In this document: positions 21,178-32,316 of the stretch, piece by piece
Numbering within the stretch: the stretch's first letter is position 1
Layout of the letters: the number at the start of each line of letters is the position of its first letter
Assembly (NCBI RefSeq): GCF_048128805.1
Contig: NC_136013.1
Location: forward strand, 900,126 to 964,125
Direction: 5' to 3'
DNA from: Centroberyx gerrardi
Taxonomy: Eukaryota > Chordata > Actinopteri > Beryciformes > Berycidae
DNA length: 64,000 nt
The notes under the pieces: model-generated
Databases searched by the model: none
Told to the model about the DNA's origin: nothing
Seen by the model: the letters and a program-made list of their open reading frames with translations, nothing else
Position numbers and translations under genes: made by a program

Positions 21178-24100
21178 AACCAGGAAATAAGCTTAAACGT
21201 AAATTTAAACGTGTGAAATAGTTTTACACCAATTTTTTTGCATTTAATCGTCTAAATGTTAGTGGTGTAGAAGTGGCAGGAAAGTTGAGACGGACAACTT
21301 CTCTAGTTGACTACACCAACTCGTGTGTCATTTGTTTTTAACCACAGAGCTTCGCGCTCTAAAACACAACATACGTCGAGCTGACGTCAGACTCAGAAAA
21401 CCAGACTTTCTTAAAAGGACCGTGTCTCCTTAACCCTGAAAAGCACACAATCTAACTGTGTGTGTTAAACATAACCAAACCCACAGATTATGGTGAATAA
21501 TGTCCATAGAGTCCGCCACAGTGGGTTTTTATCTGTAGGAGTGTTTTGACATCTTGTGCAGTAGCAATGAGCCTGCGATGTCCAATTTAGTCAGTGTTCT
21601 AAATGGCTTCTGCACAGTGTAATATGCAGCCTTTATATTTACAAATGCCACATATTATGGTATTTTCCATTATATTTATGACATAAATTGGTAATCTGTG
21701 TATCAAAAGTTACACCTGGGGTGTGACTTCGTTGTTTTTTTTTTGTCTTGACCCTCCCCAGAGCTACAAATATTTTTCCTTGAGCCTCCCTGAGTGACTG
21801 GGGGAAAATGCATGACCCTCCCTCCACCATAAATAACCATATTTTATTATATTCACACCAAAGGTAGGTAGTATTGGAGAAAATAAAAAGCAAAGGCTGA
21901 CCTTTTCCAACCATAGATGTTGATTGTCAAATTAAGAATTGATAAAATAAAATTAGAACTGATGACTTTTTAAATATTATTTTTTAAAATAGGCCCTGAC
22001 GGTTCCCCTCGCGGTGCGCGTGCGTTCACCGCCAACGTAGCCAACGTGCACTCTGGGTATGACAGCCGCTGAGAATCTGAAACGCAATGAAAGATAAACG
22101 TGGAATTTGGGGCCTCATGTATAAAAGACTGCGTAGATTTCATACTGAAAGATGGCATACTCACAAAACTTGAAAAGTACGTACGCACAGAAATTTTCAG
22201 ATGTATAAAACCGTGCGCGCGCCAGGTCCTGCGCACCTTTCCTTTATACATCCCAATCAACGTGAAATTGAGCGCACATGCACGAGCCTCTCACCCTGCC
22301 TTGTCTCCTCCCAGAATTAACTATGCAAACGACTGTAAATTCGCCCCTCTTGCCACCTTCTTGTCAAAAACGATGGTGAATGTGCCTGTTCAGTGCTCCC
22401 CTCTCCAAATATATCCAATGTGCTTTTACGCATGCAGTGTTTTTGTAAATAAAGGTAAAATTGCACAATTGAACTGATTCAAGGATTAAAAACAAAACCA
22501 TATAATGTGACGTGTCCAGTGTTCGCAGCGCTGTCGCTCCAAATATGGCAATTTGTGGCATTTTTTTCTACACTGCTTTTTTTTTTTAGTTTTACGCACG
22601 GGTGGCCTTTCCTTTCTTACCGTTCAGTCCCGCAGTCAGCGCACAGCTTCGGTGATTTGTGTGAGCAGGTACTACACACAAATCGTTTGGACATCACACA
22701 GTTGTTCCAGGACTTATTCAGAGTGCATCTGCCCACCCGACACTGCGTTTTCTTCCCAGGAGAGATGGATCTGTGCGCCTCGCCTCGGCAACTGTACTCC
22801 CCGACGTGCGTTAACATCTCCATGTCAAATAAACAAAGAAAACTGTCCAGTTTACTGGCGATCTTGGTTTTGGCTTGTGAGTAAGGCCTGATGTCATCTG
22901 TGGGAAATTAGTTTCACTAGGTTTTCATTGCGCTCAATAAGTCAGACCTACTTGAAGCGAGCCGGAGGAGAGAGAGACGCATTCACACAAACCAACGCGG
23001 CGATGTAGCGGAGAGTGCCTGTATCTATTTCTTAAGTGGCTTTTTTCATTCATTTAAAACCCTCATATTTAGGAAAAGTTATGGAAGGAGGAAAAAATAC
23101 CATTTTCCTCCAGTGTTGGAGGAACTAAAAATTGAAAATAACAATGCCAGATGGGTTTTGGCCTTTCTAATGTTAAACATTATCCACATAAGTAATCAAA
23201 CTATTATGGTGTATCAGCGGAAATAATTATGGTTTTTCATATAGACTACTTCATAGACATAGCACAGTGAATTGAGTGAAAACGTTAATTTGAAACATTT
23301 GGAGAGTTTCACTACTTCATAGTTTGGCGTCGCCAACTGACAAAGCCAGACAAATGTGTGTAGGCATGGTCTAAAGTTTGCGGGACGTCCCGCACATTCT
23401 CACGTCAAGTTCATTTTTATACCGTATATACCGTATACCGTTTCATCTCCGTACTGCTGATGAGTCGGGCGTGAGGTCCAGTGAGGTTAAGGTAGGGGTG
23501 GGAGATACCAAGTTTAGTGAGTCCCGTCACCACACAGCGGTAAAACACGTATTTTGAAAAGAAAAAACGTATTTAAAATAAATACAAAATACAACCATTT
23601 AAAGTTGTATCTCCCTCCCTTAAAGCCAAAATAAAAAACGTAAGTCCCTCCCCAGTGCTTAAAAAATTATTTTATGTGCCTCCCCCGTTTTGCGCCCCCC
23701 TCCCCTCTCATAAGTAACGAACAGTCCCTAACTGTCTAAAATGTGTGGAGATCAGATCGCCCCTCCTCCCCTTTCAGCCCTATTTTCCTGGGAAGAACGT
23801 TCTTCAATGACTCAAGTATCGGCTTTTTTGACCGATAGATACCTACGTGAAACGCGTCATGGAAGACACAAGAACAGACAGGAACGCCTATTGAGAAAGG
23901 CCTCAAGTCTGAATAGTAACCTAGACGTGCGGATCTCATTCCATGTAAGACCTGTGTACTTTAACGCCGTCTGAATCAGTTATGAAGAGACAGGAATTGT
24001 GAATTTTAACATTGGCATTAATGGAGAGTCTCCTTACATGGTTTTTGTCTTCCTCTTCTTTCTGGTTGCGTCCTCCCACTCCTTCCGCTGTTCATGTCTA

Positions 24101-24506
24101 TGCCATGTGTTCAAAGCACCAGAGTAAAGTTAGTTTGGTCTTGTGAATTGGCTGATTTGGTAAATATTTGTTACCATACTGCATTGTCAACCTTGTTCAA
24201 CTTAGTTTGCCAAGAAGCCTGGACATCATGCAACATACTGCCAAGAATGGATTATTTGGAAAAAATAATCATTATAGTCATCGGCTTACTGATTGATTTG
24301 TTCATTGTTTTGCTGGTTGTGAAAGGATAACATCAGAATAACATGGTCATTTCTGTATCAGATATTAGATTTTGGTGTGGTAGAGTAGAAGGTTTGAAAT
24401 AAATAGTCACTTAGACCTAATTAGGCTGCATTTTAATCTCTCACAATGAATATAAAGACATTTCATTCAATTTATTTTCTGTAAGATGTTTTCCATCAAA
24501 GTGTAG
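21178..24506. other. Intergenic, probable old DNA-transposon fragments
   Basis: I find no convincing gene. At 22110-22330 the sequence 'ggggcctcatgtataaa' followed by CpG-rich DNA resembles the ends of non-autonomous fish DNA transposons, but I cannot find its partner end. At 22617-22823 on the minus strand a 68-codon ORF has a cysteine pattern (KTQCRVGRCT, RFVCSTCSHKSPKLCADCG). It could be the zinc-ribbon tail of a transposase such as piggyBac, or chance. A CpG-rich patch lies at 23390-23530. Confidence 0.4.
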
Positions 24507-24997
24507 TGTAGTGGCTTCAACAATTCCCACGTACAATAAGCCACTGCTTGAGCGGGGTTGACGACACGCAATCAAAACGATAACCGCGGATCCAAAGTCA
24601 ACAAAGGTATTTTATTAACAAAAGATTTTAACGAAAATATTCTTCAACTGACATTCAAAATAACCAAAATTTAATCACTAATTCAGCGGTATACTTTCTA
24701 TAATTTGCGGTCGAAAAACTGTTCCGCTCCCCCGTCTCACCAGGTGTCCTTCCCCAGGTGTCATTAAATCCCTTAATTAAATAAACAACATACATGCAGT
24801 AGCAGGGCTGATCCAAGGGGGAGCACCGGCATAAGCATACAGAAATCATTCAACATTCATATTTAACCATACCATATTCACCATAGCATGTTTGTATACC
24901 GTTTTATATAAATCATTTTACTTTCATTATTTTCATACGTTTAACTCCCTTTTTCCCAAGTTTTAACCATAGCTCATAGCTCATTATGGCTCCAACA
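24507..24997 (-). repeat. BEL-1 3' LTR
   Basis: Begins tgtagtggcttcaacaattc on the plus strand and ends ggctccaaca. It differs from the other LTR at, for example, ttgacgac/ttgatgac, aaaattt/aaaactt, gtcgaaa/gttgaaa, tccctt/tccttt and atggct/atgcct. Confidence 0.95.
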
Positions 24998-25012
24998 TAC
25001 CGGCCCCTAATT
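24998..25012 (-). other. BEL-1 polypurine tract
   Basis: On the minus strand AATTAGGGGCCGGT lies directly before the 3' LTR, the expected place for the plus-strand primer. BEL-2 has the same sequence at the same place. Confidence 0.75.
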
Positions 25013-25295
25013 GTTGACGCCATAGCAAAACAAATATCTAGTTATACTTCAATGGAGCCAAAAAACAAACACGATTACACAAGATTTACATGACTCATCA
25101 ATATACAAACATTTTCATAGTCCATCATAGTCCATGTAATCCTTTGAATATAGGATTGTAAGTTCAGAGTTCCGAAGTATGTATGAGGCATGCTTGTGTG
25201 TATGTATGATGTATGAGCTCAAGAGTCGGGGGGGGAATGTGTGTGTATGTGTGATTCTGGGAGCCAGAGGTTACCAGCACATGACTCCCTTGCAT

Positions 25296-27737
25296 TCAAT
25301 CCATCACTTCCAAGAGCAGGCAGAGCTTGTCAATGGGTCGCTGTAAGATGTTACTCTTGGTTTTTACCAAGACACTCCGGACAAGCCCTTTGGACCCTGG
25401 CAGTGTCATTACCACACGGCCCATGAGCCAAGAGTTCCTTGGTGCCGTGTCATCCACTATGACGACGAGATCGTTGGGGCAAAGGTTCCGTTTAGGATTG
25501 TGCCATTTGCTTCGTTGCTGCATGATTGGGAGAGTCAGTGTTTCATGAGCTCGCTACTTCCAAATGTACAGCTCGACTCACCAGGCAAGTGAAGATTACT
25601 CCCCACCGTTTCACATGTGCACAGACTCACCTCTATGGGTCCAAAGTAGTCGATACCCACATGGGTAAAGGGTGGTAGATCTGGAGAAACCCAATCGTCT
25701 GGAAGGTCAGCCATTTTCTGCTCAACAACTGTTGCTTGCATTCGTCGGCAGAAAACACAGTTCTTAATAATTTTTCTGGCAGACGAGTTGGCACGAGGCA
25801 ACCAGAATCTTTGATGCAGACTGGAGAGCATGTGGCTTCTCCCTGAGTGTCCAATCTGCAGATGGATATGGTGTAAAATTAGTTTGGATATGTGAGAATC
25901 TTTGGGCAGGATGATTGGATTCTTCAAATCTATTGGCATTGCTAATTTGCTTATCCGTCCTCCCACTCTCAACACGCCTTCATCCACAATTGGATCTAGT
26001 TTACAGATGGAGCTGCTTGCTTTCACTTGCCTCCCATTCTCCAAGAGTGCAAGTTCCTGAGAAAAGTAACGTCTTTGCTCGAAGCAAATGATTGACTGTT
26101 CTGCTTCTCTTATGTCCTCTACGGACAGATTTTGTGTTCCACATGTCACCTTGAGCTGGTACATTTTGTCCTTTAAGGTTTTCAGGAGCGTCCAACCTGA
26201 GCTTAGCTCAGCTTTTGCAGTTTTCTTTCTTTGACTTAACAGAAGAAGAAGTCCTCTCAATTTTAATATCCAAGCAACACCTCTCTGCAGTCTGCTCCAT
26301 GAGGAGTAATACTCAATCAATTTGCTGGTTGGATCTTTCTCTTCAATGCTCACACTGTTAACAGAAACATCTTTTTTAACCTCTGGATCCTCTGGGTTCC
26401 ACGTGCAGCCCACGCGATGCGTCATCAGCTGGGTTGTCCTTGGAGCCCACATGTCTCCATTGCTTCTCTTGAGATAGATCACGGATCACTGAAACTCTGT
26501 TAGCCACGAAAGTATGGAATCTTTTTGTTTGATTGTGGATATATCCCAGCACAGACGTGCTATCTGTCCAGAAAGTAGAGTCTTTAAGTTCCACTTAGAG
26601 CTCCCTTTTCAACATCCTGTCCACTTTTACTGCAAGTGTTGCTGCAGCAAGCTCCAACCCGGGGATCGTAATCTGTTTGAGTGGAGTCACTCTGGATTTC
26701 ACCAAAACAAATGCGACATGGACCCTTCCCATTCATGTTTGTGAACCTGAGATAGCTTACAGTGCCGTAACCCAATTCACTTGCGTCACAGAAGTGATGG
26801 AGCTCTGCAGTCCTGATGGGGCCAAAATTCTCAGGTTTCATACACCTGTCCACTTGAAATCTGTTTAGCTGACCCAACTCTGTAATCCATCTCTGCCATT
26901 GCTTAGAAAATTCTTCTGGGATGATTTCATCCCATTTGGTTAATGAGAAGCCTCCCTGAGTGCATGCATCTCTGAGGTCCCTGATAAGCTTAATAGCTTG
27001 TTCCACTGTGACCACTGACTTGAGGCAATCGTCGACGTAGAAGTTGCATTTGATTGTCTCAGTTACCTCTTTCTCATACTTGTAGCTGTTGTCTTCTGCT
27101 GTTTATCTTAGAGCAAAATTAGCGAAGCTAGGAGAAGACACAGCGCCAAAGAGGTGGACCTTCATTCTATATGCCTCCAAGGGTTTGTTAGTGTCTCCAC
27201 CAGGCCACCACAGAAACCTGAGGAAGTCCCTGTGATTGTCATGGACTTGCACTTGGTAGAACATTGCTTCGATGTCTGCCATGAAAGCAATTTGTTCTTG
27301 GCGGAATCTGAGCAGAACTCCGATGAGAGTGTTCGTCAGGTCAGGACCTTGGAGGACTTCCCTGTTGAGAGATATGCCTTTGCATGATGAAGCACAGTCG
27401 AACATGACTCTAAGTTTGCCCTTTTGTTGATGGTAAACACCATGGTGAGGTATGTACCATACCTGTCCGTCTTTCCGATGAAGCTGTTCTGGTGGCACTT
27501 TCTCTGCATAACCTTTTTTGAGCACATCATCCATAAAGTTTTTATATTCCACAGCGTATCCTGCATCTCTTTTAAACTTCTTAAGAAGATTTAGAGTACG
27601 TTGTTCTGCCACTTCATAGTTGTCAGGCATAACTCTGTCTTTATTGCGAAAAGGCAAGGGTAGGTGGTAGTGTCCATCTTTGAGAACTACTGAGGTTGAT
27701 GCTATCTCTATGAACTTTTTGTCCTCATCTGACATTT
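25296..27737 (-). pseudogene. BEL-1 pol remnant: RT, RNase H, integrase with internal deletions
   Basis: After the LINE, RT resumes with [40 protein letters not shown] and FRQEQIAFMADIEAMFYQVQ, ending at a stop at 27103. Further on, GGFSLTKW is joined directly to DEIIPEEFSKQWQRWI, skipping about 100 residues present in BEL-2. The RNase H block [18 protein letters not shown] is followed by frameshifts. The integrase zinc-binding part (IGHSGRSHML, CVFCRRMQ, HVGIDYFGPIEV) jumps to the C-terminal part (CPNDLVVIVDDTAPRNSWLM), missing nearly the whole catalytic core. Confidence 0.85.
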
Positions 27738-28064
27738 GATTTGATTTGATTTTATTTGGATCTCTTTTAGCCTATTGGCTAATCTTCCAAGAGTCCACAT
27801 TAAAAACATTTAAGCATACAATAATTCATATTATACAACACATAATTATTGACACACATATATCATATACATACATGCATGGCACCTATAACCTACATAC
27901 ATTGACACTTATCCCGTATGGACCTACATATATACACATATTAATCTACATGTGTTCACTCTACAAACCTACTGACAGTGCAATACAATAGTGTGATGAT
28001 AACTACATTTAAATCTTGAAATCTTGCAATCAACAATCCAGCTGCCGTACTGTTCTTGAGTGAG

Positions 28065-30908
28065 TTATTGTAATGAATTCCATAATTTAACAGTTCTGAA
28101 AATAAAAGTCCGTCTTCCCATTTCAGTTTTTATTTTTGGTAGTACATAATGATTTTTATCTCTTATTCTTATGTTAACTTGATGTTTATCACGTACTAAT
28201 AGCAGTTTGTCCTTAATACTAACTGGCTTTTTAAACTTTTGAATTTTTGAAATTAGTACTATAGAATGTTGTCTCACATGCTCTACTACTGTGGGCCATC
28301 CCATTGTAATATGTAGTTCACTCACTCCTTTTTCAAACCCACACTTTAAGACCATTCTTGCTGCCTTGTTAAGTGTGATCTGCAGTCTCCTCATATCTCT
28401 CTGAGCTGCATTGCCCCACACTGCACAGCAATAATTAATGTGACTATAGATTAGACTATGAGATATTACCTTTAGAATGTCTTTAGATAAAAACTTTGCA
28501 ATTCGTCCAACCATTCCTGCCATTTTCATCACTCTTTTAGAAAGATCTGTAATATGAGCCGTCCATGAGAGATTGTTTTGTATTTTAACTCCCAATAATT
28601 TGACTTCTGTAACCTCTTTAATTTGAACACTGCCATATGTTAAATACCATGGCTTCAATTTCTTCCTCTTTCTTGTAGTACATATAATCATATTTTTCGT
28701 TTTATTTACATTTAATGCCAATTTATTGTTTTCCACCCATTTGATGACACATTTAAAATCATTTGATAAATATTCATGCAACTGAGTTTGTGAATCTGCC
28801 ACTGCAGTGATGGTTGTATCATCTGCAAACATATGTGCATTTGAGTTGGCTAACACTAAGGGAAGATCATTTGTGTATATAATAAATAACAATGGTCCGA
28901 GGCAACTCCCTTGTGGGATGCCACAGGTAATCATACGTGGAGAAGAAAAGGATCCATTAACATAAATAGATTGCTTTCTACCGTTTAAATAAGATTTCAT
29001 CCAATTAATAGCATTCTTACTGAAGCCATAATTAATTAATTTTTTAAGTAGAATTGTGTGGTCTATCAAATCGAACGCTGCAGTGAAATCAAGAAGAAGT
29101 AACGACACAAGTTTACCTTGATCCAGGGCACTTAGCCACTCATCCGTCATATGTAACAGAGCGGTTTCAGTAGAATGATTTTTACGATATGCATGTTGAG
29201 CATGGGTTAGAAGGTTATTAGTTTCCATATATTTCCAAATGTGATCACTTACTACTCTTTCCAAAATTTTGCTTAAGGAGGAGAGTAAGCTAATTGGGCG
29301 ACTGTTGGGTGCAGTAAAAGCTATTTTAGCATCCTTAGGAATGGGGCAGATTTTTGCATGTTTCCATTCTGTGGGAAACTTTCCTTGTTGCAAAGAAAGA
29401 TCAAATAGATACTTTACAGGTCTAGCAATATATGGGGCTGCAGATTTCAACAATTTGTTGTCAATAAGATCGTACCCTGGGGATTTATTATCAGGAAGTG
29501 AAATCAAGATTTTCTCAATGTCATCTAATGATATATCTGGTAATACAAAACTGAATTTTTTCCCCTTCATAATCTTTTTGTCTACTTCACCTACCAGTAA
29601 TTCATTTGAGGCATTGTTATTCATATTGGACCTGAGATCATTTATCTTTGATTCAAAATAGTCAGCAAAGTAATTGGCAATGTCTACTGGTTTTGTTCTA
29701 ATCTTTCCATCAACCTCCACACTAACAGGACTTGTACTATTTGACCTACCAAGCAAACCATTCACTGTATGCCATATCTGTTTTGAATTGTTTCTGCATC
29801 CCTCAAAAGCTGTTTTATAATATAGGGTCTTTTTCTGACGATTCAATTTTACAACAAAATTTCTGCATTTTCTATATAGCATAATATCTGAATCTAATCT
29901 TGACCTAGATGCTACAGTTTTTGCCTCATCCCTCTGAGATATTGCTTCTCTTAGTTGTTGGTCAATCCAGGGGGATGATTTGGCTTTAATTGTACTTTTC
30001 CTTATAGGAGCATGGTACTCAACAACATCAGTAAACAATTTCGTAAAACAATCAACAGCACAATCCAAATCATCCTCAAGATACACAAGGTCCCATGGAA
30101 CAGCGGCCAAATCTGTCTGGTAGTCTTCTAAGTTAAATTTTTTAAAACTCCGTCTTATAGTCACTCTAGGAGGTCTTTTTGGCACTTTGGTGTATTTAGT
30201 AATGCACACAATATTATGATCTGTCCACGATAACGGGACAGATTTAACATTTGAGCATTTATTCGGAGCATTACAGAATATCAGATCAATAATACTTTCA
30301 GTTCTGTGCCCAAATTTGTTTCTTGAGGACCTTGTGATATCCTGTACCATTTGAAATAAATTACGACTCTCTATATATTGAGTAAACTTAGTCTTGTTCC
30401 CATCAGAGTGACTGCTTTTCCAGTCAATATTATAGTCCCCAAGCATAAATAATTCCTTCCTTTCATCCAGAGCAAGATCAATACTTTCACATATTTTATC
30501 CAGGTATAATGTGTTTGATTTTGGGGGCCTATAAACACATCCAATTAACGTTGGTTGTTGGAAAGGGAGGTGAATTTGAATCCACAGGATCTCTAGTCCA
30601 TTCACACATAGATCATCCCGCACTTTGAACAGCAGATGCTCTTGAATATATAGGGCAACACCTCCTCCTCTTCTGTTCCTGTCCTTCCTTATAATATTGT
30701 ATCCTTTCAAATCAATTTGTCCATTTGTTATGGTTTGGTCAAGATGAGTCTCAGTAATAGCAAGCACATGCAGATTATTCTTCTGGACAACATTTAGTAT
30801 CTCATCCACCTTATTTACCAAACTGTTCACATTCACATGAGCGATATGTAAACCTTTCTTTGACAAGTGTAAATTAATAGAGTCAGTATGACTAGGTCGC
30901 GTTTTCAT
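28065..30908 (-). CDS. LINE ORF2: AP endonuclease-reverse transcriptase, 947 aa
   Basis: A single uninterrupted frame. The N-terminal endonuclease has HIAHVNVNSLVNKVDE, ITETHLD, RRGGGVALYI, GCVYRPPKSN, MLGDYNIDW and WTDHNIV (residues about 18-235). The RT has SRPISLLSSLSKILERVVSD, LLLLDFTAAFDLIDHTIL, TCGIPQGSCLGPLLFIIYT and the catalytic FADDTT (residues about 520-740). It then continues through a thumb-like region to TFIFRTVKLWNSLQ. Both catalytic domains look complete, so the enzyme could still be active. It nicks target DNA and copies the element RNA there. Confidence 0.88.
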   Translation of the reverse strand: MKTRPSHTDSINLHLSKKGLHIAHVNVNSLVNKVDEILNVVQKNNLHVLAITETHLDQTITNGQIDLKGYNIIRKDRNRRGGGVALYIQEHLLFKVRDDLCVNGLEILWIQIHLPFQQPTLIGCVYRPPKSNTLYLDKICESIDLALDERKELFMLGDYNIDWKSSHSDGNKTKFTQYIESRNLFQMVQDITRSSRNKFGHRTESIIDLIFCNAPNKCSNVKSVPLSWTDHNIVCITKYTKVPKRPPRVTIRRSFKKFNLEDYQTDLAAVPWDLVYLEDDLDCAVDCFTKLFTDVVEYHAPIRKSTIKAKSSPWIDQQLREAISQRDEAKTVASRSRLDSDIMLYRKCRNFVVKLNRQKKTLYYKTAFEGCRNNSKQIWHTVNGLLGRSNSTSPVSVEVDGKIRTKPVDIANYFADYFESKINDLRSNMNNNASNELLVGEVDKKIMKGKKFSFVLPDISLDDIEKILISLPDNKSPGYDLIDNKLLKSAAPYIARPVKYLFDLSLQQGKFPTEWKHAKICPIPKDAKIAFTAPNSRPISLLSSLSKILERVVSDHIWKYMETNNLLTHAQHAYRKNHSTETALLHMTDEWLSALDQGKLVSLLLLDFTAAFDLIDHTILLKKLINYGFSKNAINWMKSYLNGRKQSIYVNGSFSSPRMITCGIPQGSCLGPLLFIIYTNDLPLVLANSNAHMFADDTTITAVADSQTQLHEYLSNDFKCVIKWVENNKLALNVNKTKNMIICTTRKRKKLKPWYLTYGSVQIKEVTEVKLLGVKIQNNLSWTAHITDLSKRVMKMAGMVGRIAKFLSKDILKVISHSLIYSHINYCCAVWGNAAQRDMRRLQITLNKAARMVLKCGFEKGVSELHITMGWPTVVEHVRQHSIVLISKIQKFKKPVSIKDKLLLVRDKHQVNIRIRDKNHYVLPKIKTEMGRRTFIFRTVKLWNSLQ

Positions 30909-30946
30909 TCTAAAAGATAAAACAGACAGACAAGGCAGTCAAAACT

Positions 30947-31540
30947 TTAAAACAGCCACGGAGTGATCTCTGAATCTCTGTACAACTGCCCATCAATATA
31001 TAATTTGTCCACAACTAAGGAAACTTTATGGTTTTTAATCCTATGTTCCCTAAAGATGGGAGTAAGCTTTCGCCGCCTCTCATTAATCTCCATTGGGAAT
31101 TGATCATTCATCCAAAAGTTTGTACCCTTAAGGGCCTTGCCTCGGGTCTTCACTAGCTCCTTTTGTTTGAAATGCTCGAACCGAGCGATGATGGGGCGAG
31201 TTTTATTCCTCTCCTTCTTACCCAGCCTATGGACCCTCGAGAAGGAGATGTCTTGTACTGATTCCTGGGATAATTTCAGTTGTTGGCACATGAAATCCCG
31301 TATGGTTTGCTCTGAGTCGTCATTGTCTCTCTCAGGAATCCCCGAAAAAATCAGATTATCCCGCATCGATCTACTCTGCACGTCAAGCAACGTTTCCTTA
31401 AGCTGTTTGTTTTCTTTCATGACATTCCCCATTGTTCTCTGAATAGTAGCCACAGTACCTTTCAATGAGTCATTCTCCTTCCTCAGATCATCAATTTGAG
31501 CTTGGCTGAATTCCAAACTTATCCTCAGGTCGCGGAGATC
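30947..31540 (-). pseudogene. LINE ORF1, 5'-truncated
   Basis: Open from the junction with BEL-1 to the stop. A coiled-coil stretch (SQAQIDDLRKENDSLKG, KENKQLKETLLDVQ) leads into an RRM-like block with RDNLIFSGIPERDND, FSRVHRLGKKERNKTRPIIA and LKGTNFWMNDQFPMEINERR. This resembles the nucleic-acid chaperone ORF1p of L1-type elements. No ATG precedes the coiled coil because the 5' end of the element is missing; a TTG near 31516 is the first near-start codon. Confidence 0.8.
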
Positions 31541-32283
31541 GACATTTCATTCTTCTCTTCATACTCCTTTTCAGAGAAGTCCTGATTATATTGCATGATG
31601 AGGAGATCCTTCAGATTAGCAATTGATATCCGATTTGCCATCACCACCACGGGTCCAGATTCCACAGCAGTGCAAGAATAGAGTGGACCATTTAACACCC
31701 ATCCAAACAATGTTTTGACTGCATATGGTCCATTTCCTTGACTGTTAATTATGTCCCAGGGTTCCATTGCCTTAGGAACATCAATTCCTATCAAAAGTTC
31801 AACGTCGGCATCAATTTCATTCAGCTGTATCCCGCTTAGATAAGGCCATCTTTCCAGATCCTTTTGGGTAGGTATGTTTTCTTTTGAGACATTTATCTTA
31901 CTTTGTGTATACACCTTTGGTAGGTCAAGGTAGGTACTGCCCTCTAAGTTGCCTATCTCCAATCCTGTGAGCTCATAACTCTTTACAGGTCTTTCCTGAC
32001 CCATTGTCCGTAGGAGAACTGTTGTTCTCCGTGCTTTAGGATTCAGCTGCTTCATTAGATTCTCCGTGCAAAATGACGCTGAGCTGCCGGGATCAAGGAA
32101 TGCATAGGTCGAGAAGAACTTATTTCCTTTATCAACCTTGACTCGGACTGGCACTATGGCTAGTGCACAATCCTTACCGGCCCCAGTTGCTTCACCTGCT
32201 GAAACAAGTGCACTGCTGACTGAAGTTTCTTTCGTTTCAGTGGGGCTAGGCGTTCGTTGAAGTTCTTGGTTTGTGGTTTCCAT
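31525..32283 (-). pseudogene. BEL-1 protease region, cut by a LINE
   Basis: In the same frame as gag. DCALAIVPVRV leads into the aspartic protease motif [12 protein letters not shown], then DADVELLIGIDVPKAMEPWD and GPYAVKTLFGWVLNGPL. The frame is lost at the LINE junction after KNEMS; the last few codons belong to the LINE. Confidence 0.85.
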
Positions 32284-32316
32284 ACTCTCTATGTGTAGTA
32301 TGGTTGGGTGACTCCT

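Larger units (their letters stand above)
27738..31540 (-). mobile_element. LINE nested in BEL-1 pol (5'-truncated, ORF2 intact)
   Basis: A 3.8-kb non-LTR element in the same orientation as BEL-1, flanked on both sides by gacattt, a 7-bp target duplication. Its 3' end is a short (AAATC)n tail. The 5' end cuts into ORF1, as expected from incomplete target-primed reverse transcription. ORF2 is open throughout, so this insertion is recent. The RT wording (GIPQGSCLGPLLFIIYTNDL, FADDTT) fits the CR1/jockey/L2 supergroup; I cannot assign the clade. Confidence 0.9.

Noticed and set aside
22100..22477. 125-codon ORF
   Set aside because: It lies in DNA that looks like a non-autonomous transposon end; the peptide has no known pattern.
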